From: Alphaproteobacteria bacterium
GTDB lineage: Bacteria > Pseudomonadota > Alphaproteobacteria > Micropepsales > Micropepsaceae
Length of the DNA: 64,000 nt
Direction: 5' to 3'
Assembly: GCA_019247845.1 (NCBI GenBank)
Contig: JAFBAL010000044.1
Location: 1-64,000 of the forward strand
The notes beneath the pieces are model-generated. The model did not search any database. It had not been told where the DNA came from and was given only the letters and a program-made list of their open reading frames with translations. The position numbers and the translations under genes are program-made. Every line of letters begins with the position of its first letter. The first letter of the stretch is position 1. This document shows positions 53,931-62,831 of the stretch, in pieces.

Positions 53931-55679
53931 TCACATATGGTCGAGGCGCGGATCGAGGTTGGTCGCCCAATGGGCCCGGAACACCTTCTCGGCCGCCCGC
54001 CATTTGTCGACCTGGCCGCTGAGCTTCGCGGCCTCCATGAGCCCGAAATAGGCCCAGCCGTTGCCGGGCCGGGTCTGGAGGCTCTCATTGAGCAGTTCCT
54101 CGGCTTTCTTCAGGTAAAGCGGCGGCGGCGCACCTTCCTCGGCCCGGAGATAGAACGATGCCAAGGTCTGCTTCACCGGCAGGACCCAGCTGCCGGGCAG
54201 ACCGTCGGGCATCCTCGTCTGGATCGCCGCCGCGGTCTCGCCTTCGCGGATCGCATCGCGCCAGTTTTTCTGCTGTGCGGCCACCTGGGCATGCGCAAGA
54301 TGGGACATGATGTCGACCAGGCACGGCTCGGTATGGAAGACCTTGAGCTTGTCCGGACATTGGTCCTTGTTCGGATAGGCGTTCACTGCAGCGTCGAACT
54401 CTGCGAGATCGTCTTTCCATTCCACCCCGCTCCACAGCGTCGCGCGCAGGCGGACATAGCGATAGGCGACGGTCGCAAGCGGCTGCTTGTCTCCGGGCTT
54501 GGGGAACAGGAAGACGTCTCCCGACTGCAACAGCGGGAAACGGCCCAGATAGTACATCGCGCGATAATAGTCCTGACGGTAGCTGCCGGCCGTCTTCGGC
54601 TGCGTATCGAGAAGACGCGCGGCCGCGATCTCCACGACGTCCTTCTGCCCGCGCATGAGCGCCGCCCACATCAGCGACTGCAGCACGTGCGGATAGGAAT
54701 CGTAGCGATAGCGGTCGCCGTCGGGGTGAACGAGCTTGTTGTTGGGGTCAGCGAAGTACCTGTCGTCCGCCTTCATCGCCTTGTCGTCGGAGATGACCGC
54801 CTTTTCCGGCTTACCGAGCAGGAGATAGATGTGCGACGGCATGTGCACCATGTGTCCCGCATTGGGGGCCATGCCGCCCCGCTGGTCGGCGGCCGCCTCG
54901 GCGGGTCCCGGCATGTTCGACGCCTCCATCAGATGCAGATACCAGTACCAGAGCCCGGTATGGGTCTCGTTGAACGGCGCGTCCATCGCGAGCTTTATCG
55001 CGGCGCGCCCTTCGGCCAGCCTGTCGCCGCGCGGATTGCCGAGGATCGCATCCATGTAGAGGCAGGTGATCTCGGCGTCGTGGTTGTTGTTCGACCAGAA
55101 CTGCCGCATGAATCCGTGATAGTCGGACACGCGCTTGCTGTAGCAGTTCTCGCCGTTATTGCAGTTCTCGGTGCGGACCAGCAGCGCGCCGACGAGGCCT
55201 GTCGCCTGCTTCTGCTTGTTTGGATCGAAGATCTTGTCGGCTTCGGTGAGCGCCCTGCGCGCCTCCTGGCGGTCGGGCTCGGGGGTGAGGAACTCGCCCG
55301 GCCTGACGCTCAGCGACGCCGCGATTCCCCAATAGCAGTATCCGCAGCGCGTTTTGGTGAGCTCGGCGAGCGCGGCCGCCTTGCGGAACGCGCGATAGGC
55401 CTCGCGGAAATTGAAGGCGTAATAGAAGCGCAGGCCCTGGTTGAAATAGTTCTGGACGTCCCGGTCGTCGCGGTAGAGCTCCCGCTTGGTCGCGCCAAGT
55501 CCTTCGAACAGAGGGATCGTATCGGAGTCCTTCTCGGCCAGGCAGACGGTGGGAAGCTCTGCATCCCCGTTCGGGTGCGCGTTACGCCAATTCGCGCAGT
55601 CCGTGTGGAGGTCCGCACGAGCGGGCGTAGCGCCCAGAACCGCAAGAACGAGAGCGAGCGCAAAGCCGGCCCGACGCAT
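53931..55679 (-). CDS. Exported TPR-like protein with HMPSHIY signature
   Basis: A 582-residue exported protein with signal peptide MRRAGFALALVLAVLGATPARA, TPR-like helices and the recurring blocks FNQGLRFYYAFNFREAYRAF, CGYCYWGIAASL and AGHMVHMPSHIYLLLG. These occur together in a widespread but uncharacterised secreted TPR family. Extra cysteine pairs (CNNGENC) suggest disulfides. No catalytic domain is evident; the histidine-rich HMVHMPSH could bind metal, which is inference. Confidence 0.82.
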   Translation of the reverse strand: MRRAGFALALVLAVLGATPARADLHTDCANWRNAHPNGDAELPTVCLAEKDSDTIPLFEGLGATKRELYRDDRDVQNYFNQGLRFYYAFNFREAYRAFRKAAALAELTKTRCGYCYWGIAASLSVRPGEFLTPEPDRQEARRALTEADKIFDPNKQKQATGLVGALLVRTENCNNGENCYSKRVSDYHGFMRQFWSNNNHDAEITCLYMDAILGNPRGDRLAEGRAAIKLAMDAPFNETHTGLWYWYLHLMEASNMPGPAEAAADQRGGMAPNAGHMVHMPSHIYLLLGKPEKAVISDDKAMKADDRYFADPNNKLVHPDGDRYRYDSYPHVLQSLMWAALMRGQKDVVEIAAARLLDTQPKTAGSYRQDYYRAMYYLGRFPLLQSGDVFLFPKPGDKQPLATVAYRYVRLRATLWSGVEWKDDLAEFDAAVNAYPNKDQCPDKLKVFHTEPCLVDIMSHLAHAQVAAQQKNWRDAIREGETAAAIQTRMPDGLPGSWVLPVKQTLASFYLRAEEGAPPPLYLKKAEELLNESLQTRPGNGWAYFGLMEAAKLSGQVDKWRAAEKVFRAHWATNLDPRLDHM

Positions 55680-55712
55680 CTTCTTCCCCCCGAGATGGAA
55701 TCGGGAAGAATT

Positions 55713-57014
55713 CTACTTGCTTTTGACCGTCCCCGCCACGACGACGGTCAGCTTCCCGGGATCGAACAGCTTCTTCGCCACCCGCTTCACGTCGTCGAGG
55801 GTTATGGCGTTGATCAGCCCATTGCGCTTGGCGACGTAGTCGACGGACAGGCCGGCGCGCTGGAAGGCTGAGAGCTGCGAGGCGGTGCCCTGGTTCGACG
55901 CGAAGGCGCGCGGGAACGAGCCCGTGAGATAGGTCTTGGCGTCGGCGAGCTCCTGCGGCGTCGGGCCCTGGTCGGCGAACCTGGTCATGGTCTCGCGCAC
56001 CGTGTCGAGCGTCTCCTGCATCGCGTCGGCGCGCGTGGCGACGAGGCCTTCGATGGCGCCGGCGCGGCGCAGGTCGGAAAGCTCCGTCGAGATGTCGTAG
56101 GTGAGCCCCTTCTTCTCGCGCACGTCGGCGGTCAGCCGCGAGGCGAAGCCGCCGCCGCCCAGGATATAATTCGCGACATAGGCGGGCAGGAAATCCTTGT
56201 CGGAGCGGATCACGCCGGGCAGCCCGAACACGGCATTGGGTTGCGGCACGTCCATCTTGACGACATGGATCCCGGGCGCGCCAAGCCGCGCGGCGCGCGA
56301 CGGCAAGGGCGGCTGCTTGGCGCCCAAGGGCCCAAAGGTCGCTTTCACGATGTCGGCCAGCTGCGCTGCGGTAAGGTCGCCGGCGGCGGCGATCTTCAAG
56401 CCTCCGTGCACCCAATGGCTCGCGGCGAAGTTCTTGAGATCGATGCGGTTGATCGCGTTCAGCCCCGCCGGATCGCCGTCGGTGGAATGCGCGTAAGGAT
56501 GGCCGCCGAAGAACACGCGGTTGAACTCGCGCGCCGCAACCTCGGATGGGTCCTCGTCCTGCTGCGCCAGGTTCTGCAGCATCTGCGTGCGCACGCGCGC
56601 GATGGCGTCGCCGTCGAAGCGCGGCTTGGCGAGCGCCATGGCGAGCAGCTTGAACGCGTCCTTGGCATTGGCGCTCAGGGTCACCAGCGTGACGACGGTC
56701 CAGTCGCGGTCGGTCTGGACGCTGAGCTGGATCGCGCGGTCGGCCAGCGCGTCGTGGAAGGCGCGCGAATTGGTGTTGGCCGCGCCCTCGTCCATCATCG
56801 AGGCGGCGAACGAGGCGAGCCCGTTCTTGCCCGGAGGATCGTAGGACGAGCCGGCGGGGAACGAGGCGACCAGCGCGACCATCGGCAGGGTGTGGTCCTC
56901 GGCGAACCACACCTCCTCGCCCTTGGCGAGTTTGAGCTGCTTGGCGCCGAAGGCCTGCGCGCCCAGCGGCGCCAGCGCGACCATCGCACCGATAAGAAGC
57001 GCGCGCATTCTCAT
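55713..57014 (-). CDS. M16 peptidase-family subunit lacking the zinc site
   Basis: A 433-residue exported M16 (insulinase-like) protein whose HxxEH position is replaced by FAASMMDEGA, so it cannot bind catalytic zinc. It keeps the C-terminal substrate-clamp features such as ILGGGGFASRLTADVREKKGLTYDI. Such inactive subunits pair with an active one, here the preceding gene (ATGA overlap). Start ATG at 57014 (MRMRALLIG) or 57008. Signal peptide visible. Confidence 0.9.
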   Translation of the reverse strand: MRMRALLIGAMVALAPLGAQAFGAKQLKLAKGEEVWFAEDHTLPMVALVASFPAGSSYDPPGKNGLASFAASMMDEGAANTNSRAFHDALADRAIQLSVQTDRDWTVVTLVTLSANAKDAFKLLAMALAKPRFDGDAIARVRTQMLQNLAQQDEDPSEVAAREFNRVFFGGHPYAHSTDGDPAGLNAINRIDLKNFAASHWVHGGLKIAAAGDLTAAQLADIVKATFGPLGAKQPPLPSRAARLGAPGIHVVKMDVPQPNAVFGLPGVIRSDKDFLPAYVANYILGGGGFASRLTADVREKKGLTYDISTELSDLRRAGAIEGLVATRADAMQETLDTVRETMTRFADQGPTPQELADAKTYLTGSFPRAFASNQGTASQLSAFQRAGLSVDYVAKRNGLINAITLDDVKRVAKKLFDPGKLTVVVAGTVKSK

Positions 57015-58354
57015 GGCGAAGCCGGGGTGAGTTCGGCGGTGACGGACTCGCGCTTGATGAGGTTGTCGCGCGCGACCTTGGCGACCTGATCGCCCGGGAC
57101 CTGCTGGATGCGGTCGGGCCAGGCGCGCACGTCGAACACCGTCAAGCCGATCGACAGCGCCTGTCCGTAAGCGGACGCCATCGCGAACTGGCTGTCGCGG
57201 CGATAGGTGGCGCTGGCCACGAGCTGCGTCTTGGCGCGGGCGAGGTCCTTGGCATCGGGCTTCGTCTTCGCGGCGTTGGCGAGCACCGCGTCGATGGCGT
57301 GCTCGAGCACGTCCATTCGCACGCCCGGGCGCGGATAGGCGAAGAGCGTGAACGAGCCGGCATCGCGGTGATAGCCGTCATAGCTCGCGCCCGCATTGGT
57401 CGCGAGCCGCTTCTCGACCACCAGCCGCTTGTAGAGGGTCGAGGAATAGTCGCCGCCCAGAAGCTGCGCCAAGGTCTCCAGCGCCTCGGCCTGGCCGGGC
57501 GCGGCTTCCGCATAGGACGGCACGCGGTATTCGCGCATGAACAACGGCACCTTGGCGTCCTTGCTCGACACGTTCAGCCGCGTCTCGCCCATGCGCGGAG
57601 GCTCGGCAAAGGCCGCGCGCGGCAGAAGCTCGCGCGCCGGCACCTTGGCATAGGCCGCCTGCGCCAGGTTGCGCACCTCGTCGACGCTGACGTCGCCGGC
57701 GACGACAAGGATCGCGTTGTTGGGCGCGTAGTGGTGATTGTAGAAGTCCTGCGCCTCGGCGCGGCCGATATGGCGGATCTCCTCTGGCCAGCCGATCACC
57801 GGGCGGCCGTAAGGGTGCGACAGCATAAGGGCCGCGTCTATCTGCTCGTTGAACAGCGCCTGAGGGTCGTTGTCGATGCGCATGCGGCGCTCTTCCAGCA
57901 CCACGTCGCGCTCCGGCGCCACCGCCTTGTCGGAAAGATCGAGATTGGCCATCCGGTCCGCCTCGAGCGCCATCGCGCCGGCCAGCCGGTCCTTGGCGAT
58001 CTCCTCGTAGAACGCGGTATAGTCGTGGGTGGTGAAGGCGTTGTCCTCGCCGCCGTTGCGCGCGATGGTCTGGCTGAAGGTGTCCCCGGGCGCCTTCTTG
58101 GTGCCGCGGAACATCATGTGCTCGAAGAAATGGGCGAGCCCCGACAGCCCCTGCGGATCGTCGACGCCGCCGACCTTGAACCAGATCATTTGCGTGACGA
58201 CCGGCGCGCGGCGGTCGGGGATGACCACGACCTGCATGCCGTTCTGCAGCGCGAACTGGAACGCCTTGGGCGCCTCGGCGTCCGCGCCGCCCGCGACGAG
58301 CAAGAGCGATGCGGTCGCCACAACAAGCGCGAAGCGATGGCGTAGGGCAGTCAA
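57011..58354 (-). CDS. Active M16 zinc metallopeptidase
   Basis: A 447-residue exported M16 peptidase with the inverted zinc motif H75-FFE-H79 in GLAHFFEHMMFRG and the downstream glutamate ligand in APERDVVLEERR (about 154). Its signal peptide is VVATASLLLVAGGADA. The start is probably TTG at 58354 (MTALRHRFALVV); the upstream open frame runs without ATG through a repeat element into the lipoprotein gene. It likely forms a heterodimer with the following inactive subunit. Confidence 0.9.
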   Translation of the reverse strand: MTALRHRFALVVATASLLLVAGGADAEAPKAFQFALQNGMQVVVIPDRRAPVVTQMIWFKVGGVDDPQGLSGLAHFFEHMMFRGTKKAPGDTFSQTIARNGGEDNAFTTHDYTAFYEEIAKDRLAGAMALEADRMANLDLSDKAVAPERDVVLEERRMRIDNDPQALFNEQIDAALMLSHPYGRPVIGWPEEIRHIGRAEAQDFYNHHYAPNNAILVVAGDVSVDEVRNLAQAAYAKVPARELLPRAAFAEPPRMGETRLNVSSKDAKVPLFMREYRVPSYAEAAPGQAEALETLAQLLGGDYSSTLYKRLVVEKRLATNAGASYDGYHRDAGSFTLFAYPRPGVRMDVLEHAIDAVLANAAKTKPDAKDLARAKTQLVASATYRRDSQFAMASAYGQALSIGLTVFDVRAWPDRIQQVPGDQVAKVARDNLIKRESVTAELTPASP

Positions 58355-58377
58355 AGCGTGGATACCTACCAAGATTG

Positions 58378-58498
58378 TCACGGCCCGCGAATGCGGACCG
58401 CCCAGTTGAAACCCTGCGCGATTGTCGCCGGCGCGGCGCAGCTTAGTCCTCCAGCAAGAGAATGCGTCAGCTGGGTGGCCCGCATTCGCGGGCCATGA
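58378..58498. repeat. Long inverted repeat, MITE- or REP-like
   Basis: Two 28-base arms (58378-58405 and 58471-58498) pair at 25 of 28 positions around a 65-base spacer. The core GGCCCGCGAATGCGG has its complement near the other end. It lies between the DUF3035 gene and the M16 gene. The size and structure resemble small interspersed palindromic elements of alphaproteobacteria, but copy number cannot be judged from one window. Confidence 0.6.
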
Positions 58499-58509
58499 CG
58501 CCGCACTAA

Positions 58510-59109
58510 CTAGAAAATCCCATCGAGCCAGCCGTGGGACTCCTTGTCGTCGGAGTCCTTGTCGTCCTTCTGCTCCTGGATCGTGGCGGAGTCCTTCGAC
58601 CCCTTCTGGCCCGAGGCCTTCTGCGCCGACAGGCGCCGGTCCTCGGACTCGGCGTTGACCGGGGAGCCCGGCACCTTCTCGTCCTGCCAGAACAGCACCT
58701 TCTTGGTGAAGCTGTCGTCGGCGGCTTCCATGGCACGCCCGTCGGCGGCGATCTCCTGGCGGATCGACGGATCGATCCGGTTCACGCCGGCTTGGGCGAG
58801 CAGGAGCTTCTCGGATTCCGAATAGTCGCCCGGAATCTGCTTGGCGGCGGCGACCGGATCGGTATCGAACAGCGCCGATTGCGCGGCGTCGGTCGGCGCC
58901 ACCTGGTTGGTCGGCGCGGCGCCGTCGCGCGGCGGCTTGAGCGCATATTCCGGCGGGATGATGAGGGGCTGCTTGGTGACGATCGCGAACTCGTCGGGGC
59001 CTTCCTTGTTGATGCCGGCGGCCCGGCGCAGAGAATCGCAACCCATCAACGACAGCGCGCAGACGCCGAGCACGGCGAAGCGCACGAACGCACGCGAACG
59101 GTATTCCAT
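58510..59109 (-). CDS. DUF3035 lipoprotein (BamF-like)
   Basis: A 199-residue lipoprotein: signal MEYRSRAFVRFAVLGVCALS with lipobox LMGC, then GPDEFAIVTKQPLIIPPEYA, the DUF3035 hallmark, and a charged C-terminal tail (DKDSDDKESH). In Caulobacter the DUF3035 protein BamF belongs to the outer-membrane beta-barrel assembly complex, so a Bam role is plausible. ATG at 59109 has GGGAG six bases upstream; 59121 is less likely. Directly downstream of lspA, which would process it. Confidence 0.87.
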   Translation of the reverse strand: MEYRSRAFVRFAVLGVCALSLMGCDSLRRAAGINKEGPDEFAIVTKQPLIIPPEYALKPPRDGAAPTNQVAPTDAAQSALFDTDPVAAAKQIPGDYSESEKLLLAQAGVNRIDPSIRQEIAADGRAMEAADDSFTKKVLFWQDEKVPGSPVNAESEDRRLSAQKASGQKGSKDSATIQEQKDDKDSDDKESHGWLDGIF

Positions 59110-59125
59110 GACCACTCCCATATTA

Positions 59126-59157
59126 GGGAACGCTCCCCGCGTTCGGGGACCGCTCCC
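59126..59157. repeat. Hairpin between lspA and the BamF-like gene
   Basis: Arms GGGAACGCTCCCC (59126-59138) and GGGGACCGCTCCC (59145-59157), 11 of 13 paired, with a 6-base loop, fill most of the 51-bp lspA-lipoprotein gap. With no U-tract it is more likely an mRNA processing or attenuation structure than a full terminator. Confidence 0.5.
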
Positions 59158-59160
59158 ATG

Positions 59161-59703
59161 TCAGGCGCTGTCGCCCCCTGCCCGGGTCTCAGGCTTCAGC
59201 AGCGCGTCGTATAAAAGGGCGATGACGCCGAAGGTGATGGCGGCATCCGCGACATTGAACACATACCAGTCGTAGCCACGGCCGTAAAAGTGGAAAAAGT
59301 CGGCGACCCGCCCATAGATTAACCGGTCTATCAGATTGCCTAGCGCCCCGCCGATGACGAGGCCGAGGCCCACGGTCAGCGCCAACCGGTCGGAATTCCA
59401 CAGCCACCAGCCCAAAGCCGCCACCGCGGCGATGGAAAACAGCGCCAAAGCCGCGGTTCCTTCCGGTCCGCTGGCGGGGAACAGCCCGTAGGAAACGCCC
59501 GGATTCCACACCATGACCAGGTTAAAAAACGGCAAGACCGGGACGGCTTCGCCGTTGGCGAAGTCCTTGAAGCCGAAGCCGTACAGCATGAGCGTCTTCG
59601 ACCCCTGGTCGAGGATCAGCGCCAGGCCGGCCGCGGCGAGGCCCGCCTCGCGGGCGTTGAGAATCCAGTTCTTCATGTCCCAGGTCTTCATCCGCGTCTT
59701 CAT
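59161..59703 (-). CDS. lspA: Lipoprotein signal peptidase II
   Basis: Integral membrane aspartyl protease that removes lipoprotein signal peptides. Four membrane helices and the conserved GGALGNLIDRLIYGRVADF and FNVADAAITFG blocks are present, carrying the two catalytic Asp residues. The N-terminus is ambiguous: GTG 59709 and ATG 59703, 59691 and 59676 are all in frame, because a tandem repeat lies over the start. I use 59703, giving 180 residues. The ileS stop lies inside the same repeat. Confidence 0.94.
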   Translation of the reverse strand: MKTRMKTWDMKNWILNAREAGLAAAGLALILDQGSKTLMLYGFGFKDFANGEAVPVLPFFNLVMVWNPGVSYGLFPASGPEGTAALALFSIAAVAALGWWLWNSDRLALTVGLGLVIGGALGNLIDRLIYGRVADFFHFYGRGYDWYVFNVADAAITFGVIALLYDALLKPETRAGGDSA

Positions 59704-59737
59704 GTCCACGTCGTCTTCATGTCCACGTCTTCATGCC
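59669..59737. repeat. Tandem repeat spanning the ileS end and lspA start
   Basis: Two exact 14-base copies of GTCTTCATGTCCAC (59696-59709 and 59713-59726) are flanked by partial or diverged copies at about 59669-59683, 59684-59693 and 59727-59737. On the minus strand each copy offers GTGGACATG. The ileS stop codon and the lspA start candidates all fall in it. Confidence 0.85.
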
Positions 59738-62679
59738 GCGTCCACGGCCTCCGAGCAGCGGTTGCACAGGTCGGGATTGGAGTTCTTGCCGACCTCTTCC
59801 AGGATCATCCAGCAGCGCGCGCATTTGTCGCCGCGGGCATGCTCGAAGCGGACCGCCACGCCGGACACGTCGGACAGGCGGAAGGCGTCGTCCGGGGCCG
59901 CGACCTGCGCGATATGCGCGCCCGAGGTGATGGCGATCTCGGCCAGGTTCACGCCCTCGAGGACCGCGCGGTCGGCCGCGTCGTCGAGATAGAGCAGCGG
60001 CGCCGCCTCGAGACTCGCGCCGATCACCTTGTCGCGGCGCGCGACTTCAAGCGCCCCGGTGACGACGCGGCGGATGGTGCGGATGCGGCTCCACTTCTCC
60101 ACCAGCGCCTCGTCGCGCCAAGCGGACGGCGTCTCGGGGAAGGTATGCAGATGCACGCTGTCGTCCGGGAAGCGCAAGGTCCAGGCCTCTTCCATCGTGA
60201 AGCACAGGATCGGCGCGAGCCAGGTCACGACGCGGCGGAATATCTCGTCGATCGCGGTGCGCGCCCCGCGGCGGCGCTGCGACGAGACCGCGTCGCAATA
60301 GAGCGCATCCTTGCGGATGTCGAAATAGAACGCCGAGCACTCGTTGGTGCAGAACGAGAACACCGTGTTGTAGACGCGGTTGAAGTCGTAAACGGTGTAG
60401 CTCTCGCGCACGACGGCGTCGATCTCGACCAGCCTGGCTAGGATGTAGCGCTCGAGCTCGGGCAGCTCGGCCGTGCGCTCGCTCTCGTCGAAGCCCGCGA
60501 GATTGGCCAGCATGAAGCGGATGGTGTTGCGCAGGCGGCGATAGGCGTCGGCGTTCGCCTGGATGATGTCGTTGCCCATGCGCAGGTCTTGGGTGAAGTC
60601 CGACGACGCCACCCAGAGGCGGAAGATGTCGGCGCCGTTCGCGTTCGCGACGTCCTGCGGCAGGACGGCCTTGTCGATCGACGATTTGGCCATCTTGTTG
60701 CCCTCGCGGTCGAGCACGAAACCCGCGGTCAGCACCTCGTCATACGGCGCCCGGCCGCGCGTGGCGCAGCTCTCCAAGAGCGAAGACTGGAACCAGCCGC
60801 GATGCTGATCCGAGCCTTCGAGATAAAGGTCCGCGTGACTCTTCTGCGGCCATTCCGGCTCCAGCGGCTGCTCGACCGTGAAAACATGCGTCGAGCCGCT
60901 GTCGAACCAGACGTCGAGGATGTCCTTGACCTGCTCGTAGTCGTCCGGGTTGCGGCCGTTCCCTAAGAACCGCGAGGCGGGCGAGTTGAACCAGGCGTCG
61001 GCCCCCTCTTCCCGGAACGCGGCCACGATGCGCGCATTGACCTCTGCATCGTTCAGGATCTCGTTCGTCTTCCTGTCAACGAAGATCGCGAGCGGCACGC
61101 CCCAGGCGCGCTGACGCGACAAGACCCAGTCGGGACGGTCCTTGACCATGCCCGCGATGCGATTCTCGCCCGAGGGCGGATACCACTTGGTGTCGCCGAT
61201 GGCTTTCATGGCGCGCGTGCGCAAGGTGCCGCCGCCCGGGATCTCCTTGTCCATCGCCGCGAACCATTGCGGCGTGGCGCGGAAGATCACCGGCGCCTTG
61301 GAGCGCCAGGAATGCGGATATTGGTGGCGCAGCGTACCCTTTGCGAGCAGCGCGCCTGCCTCGATCAGCTCCTTGATCACCGCGCCGTTGGCGTCGCCGT
61401 CCTTCTTGCCGTCGCGCGACAGGATGAACTTGCCCGTGAAGCCGGGCGCGTGTTGCGTGAACGCGCCGTCCGCGGCGACGACGTTGAACGCGTCGGGATT
61501 GGTGACCATGTAGTCGGGGAAGGCCTTGAGCACGAGCTCGAAGTCCTCCTCGCCATGGCCGGGCGCGGTGTGCACGAAGCCCGTGCCGGTGTCGGCGGTG
61601 ACGTGATCGCCCGAGAGTAGAGGCACGTCGAATTCGTAGCCACGCCCACGGAACGGATGCGCCGCGACCAGGCCGTCGGGGTTCAGAGCGGCTATGCGCT
61701 TCAGCACGACCTGGGCATGCTTGGCGGTCTGCTCGGCGAGCTCGTCGGCCAGCGCGATCTTCTCGCCCGGCTTCACGAACGAACCCTCGTCCGCGCTCAC
61801 GACCTCATAGACGCCGTATTCCATCGTCGGCGAGAAGGCGATCGCGCGGTTGCCCGGGATCGTCCACGGCGTGGTCGTCCAGATCACGATGGAAACGCCA
61901 GCCAGATGCGGTTGCGGCGAATTCTCCGGCGACGTCGCGAAATGCTCGTTTGCCCGGTTCCACCGAACATGCAAGATCGGGAACTTCACATAGATCGTCG
62001 GACTGGTCTTCTCGTGATACTCGACCTCGGCTTCGGCGAGCGCGGTCTTCTCGACCGGCGACCACATCACCGGGCGGAAGCCGCGATAGAGAAGGCCATT
62101 GCCGACGAACTTGTGCAGCTCGCCCGCGATCACCGCTTCGGCGCGGTAGTCCATCGTGGTGTAGGGCTTGTCCCACTGGCCCATGCAGCCCAGGCGCTTG
62201 AACTGGTTCCGCTGCACGTCGATCCAGTGCTCGGCGAATTCGCGGCAGTCGCGGCGCAGCTGCGCGATCGGCACGTCGTCCTTCGACTTGCCCTCCTTGC
62301 GGTACTTCTCCTCGATCTTCCATTCGATCGGCAGGCCGTGGCAGTCCCAGCCCGGGATATAGGGCGCATCGAAGCCCAAGAACCCGCGGCTGCGCACCAC
62401 GATGTCCTTCAGCACCTTGTTGAGGCCGGTGCCGGAATGGATCTCGCCGTTCGCATAGGGCGGGCCGTCGTGGAGGACGAACAGCGGCCGCTTCTCGGAC
62501 TTGGCCTGGGCGCGGATACGGCCATAGAGGTCCATCGCCTCCCAGCGCGCGAGCCACTTGGGCTCGGCCGCTGGCAGGCCCGCCTTCATCGGGAACTCGG
62601 TCGTGGGCAGGAACAAGGTGGCGCGGTAGTCGCTGGCACCGGAAGAGGGGGCGCCGGAATCGGTTTTGGGATCGCTCAT
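59731..62679 (-). CDS. ileS: Isoleucyl-tRNA synthetase
   Basis: Class I synthetase of 982 residues charging tRNA-Ile, with editing (CP1) domain. The HIGH motif is HSGT at 81-84 (PYANGEIHSGTGLNKVLKD) and the KMSKS motif reads KMAKS at 662-666, followed by SID instead of the usual GN. The WDCHGLPIEWKIEEKY segment and a C-terminal zinc element CARCWMI...CNRC are present. It precedes lspA, as in most Alphaproteobacteria. Identity is certain; the altered signatures are noted as a finding. Confidence 0.97.
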   Translation of the reverse strand: MSDPKTDSGAPSSGASDYRATLFLPTTEFPMKAGLPAAEPKWLARWEAMDLYGRIRAQAKSEKRPLFVLHDGPPYANGEIHSGTGLNKVLKDIVVRSRGFLGFDAPYIPGWDCHGLPIEWKIEEKYRKEGKSKDDVPIAQLRRDCREFAEHWIDVQRNQFKRLGCMGQWDKPYTTMDYRAEAVIAGELHKFVGNGLLYRGFRPVMWSPVEKTALAEAEVEYHEKTSPTIYVKFPILHVRWNRANEHFATSPENSPQPHLAGVSIVIWTTTPWTIPGNRAIAFSPTMEYGVYEVVSADEGSFVKPGEKIALADELAEQTAKHAQVVLKRIAALNPDGLVAAHPFRGRGYEFDVPLLSGDHVTADTGTGFVHTAPGHGEEDFELVLKAFPDYMVTNPDAFNVVAADGAFTQHAPGFTGKFILSRDGKKDGDANGAVIKELIEAGALLAKGTLRHQYPHSWRSKAPVIFRATPQWFAAMDKEIPGGGTLRTRAMKAIGDTKWYPPSGENRIAGMVKDRPDWVLSRQRAWGVPLAIFVDRKTNEILNDAEVNARIVAAFREEGADAWFNSPASRFLGNGRNPDDYEQVKDILDVWFDSGSTHVFTVEQPLEPEWPQKSHADLYLEGSDQHRGWFQSSLLESCATRGRAPYDEVLTAGFVLDREGNKMAKSSIDKAVLPQDVANANGADIFRLWVASSDFTQDLRMGNDIIQANADAYRRLRNTIRFMLANLAGFDESERTAELPELERYILARLVEIDAVVRESYTVYDFNRVYNTVFSFCTNECSAFYFDIRKDALYCDAVSSQRRRGARTAIDEIFRRVVTWLAPILCFTMEEAWTLRFPDDSVHLHTFPETPSAWRDEALVEKWSRIRTIRRVVTGALEVARRDKVIGASLEAAPLLYLDDAADRAVLEGVNLAEIAITSGAHIAQVAAPDDAFRLSDVSGVAVRFEHARGDKCARCWMILEEVGKNSNPDLCNRCSEAVDAA

Positions 62680-62831
62680 TTGTTTGTTTCGGGTCTTCGT
62701 TCAGGAGCCGGCACCCGGTCTCCGCTCAGCCGAAAGGGTCAGCCCTCCCGGCGCGGAGCCGGGCGGCAAATTCGCGAAATCCTCAAGACTTCCGGCATCG
62801 GCCTGCCTGCCAAATCGGTCAATGCGGGGTT

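Noticed and set aside
57011-59041. Reading the M16 peptidase as a 676-residue fusion reaching into the lipoprotein gene
   Set aside because: The extra N-terminal part runs through the 58378-58498 palindrome and antisense-like DUF3035 sequence; a signal peptide starts just after the TTG at 58354.
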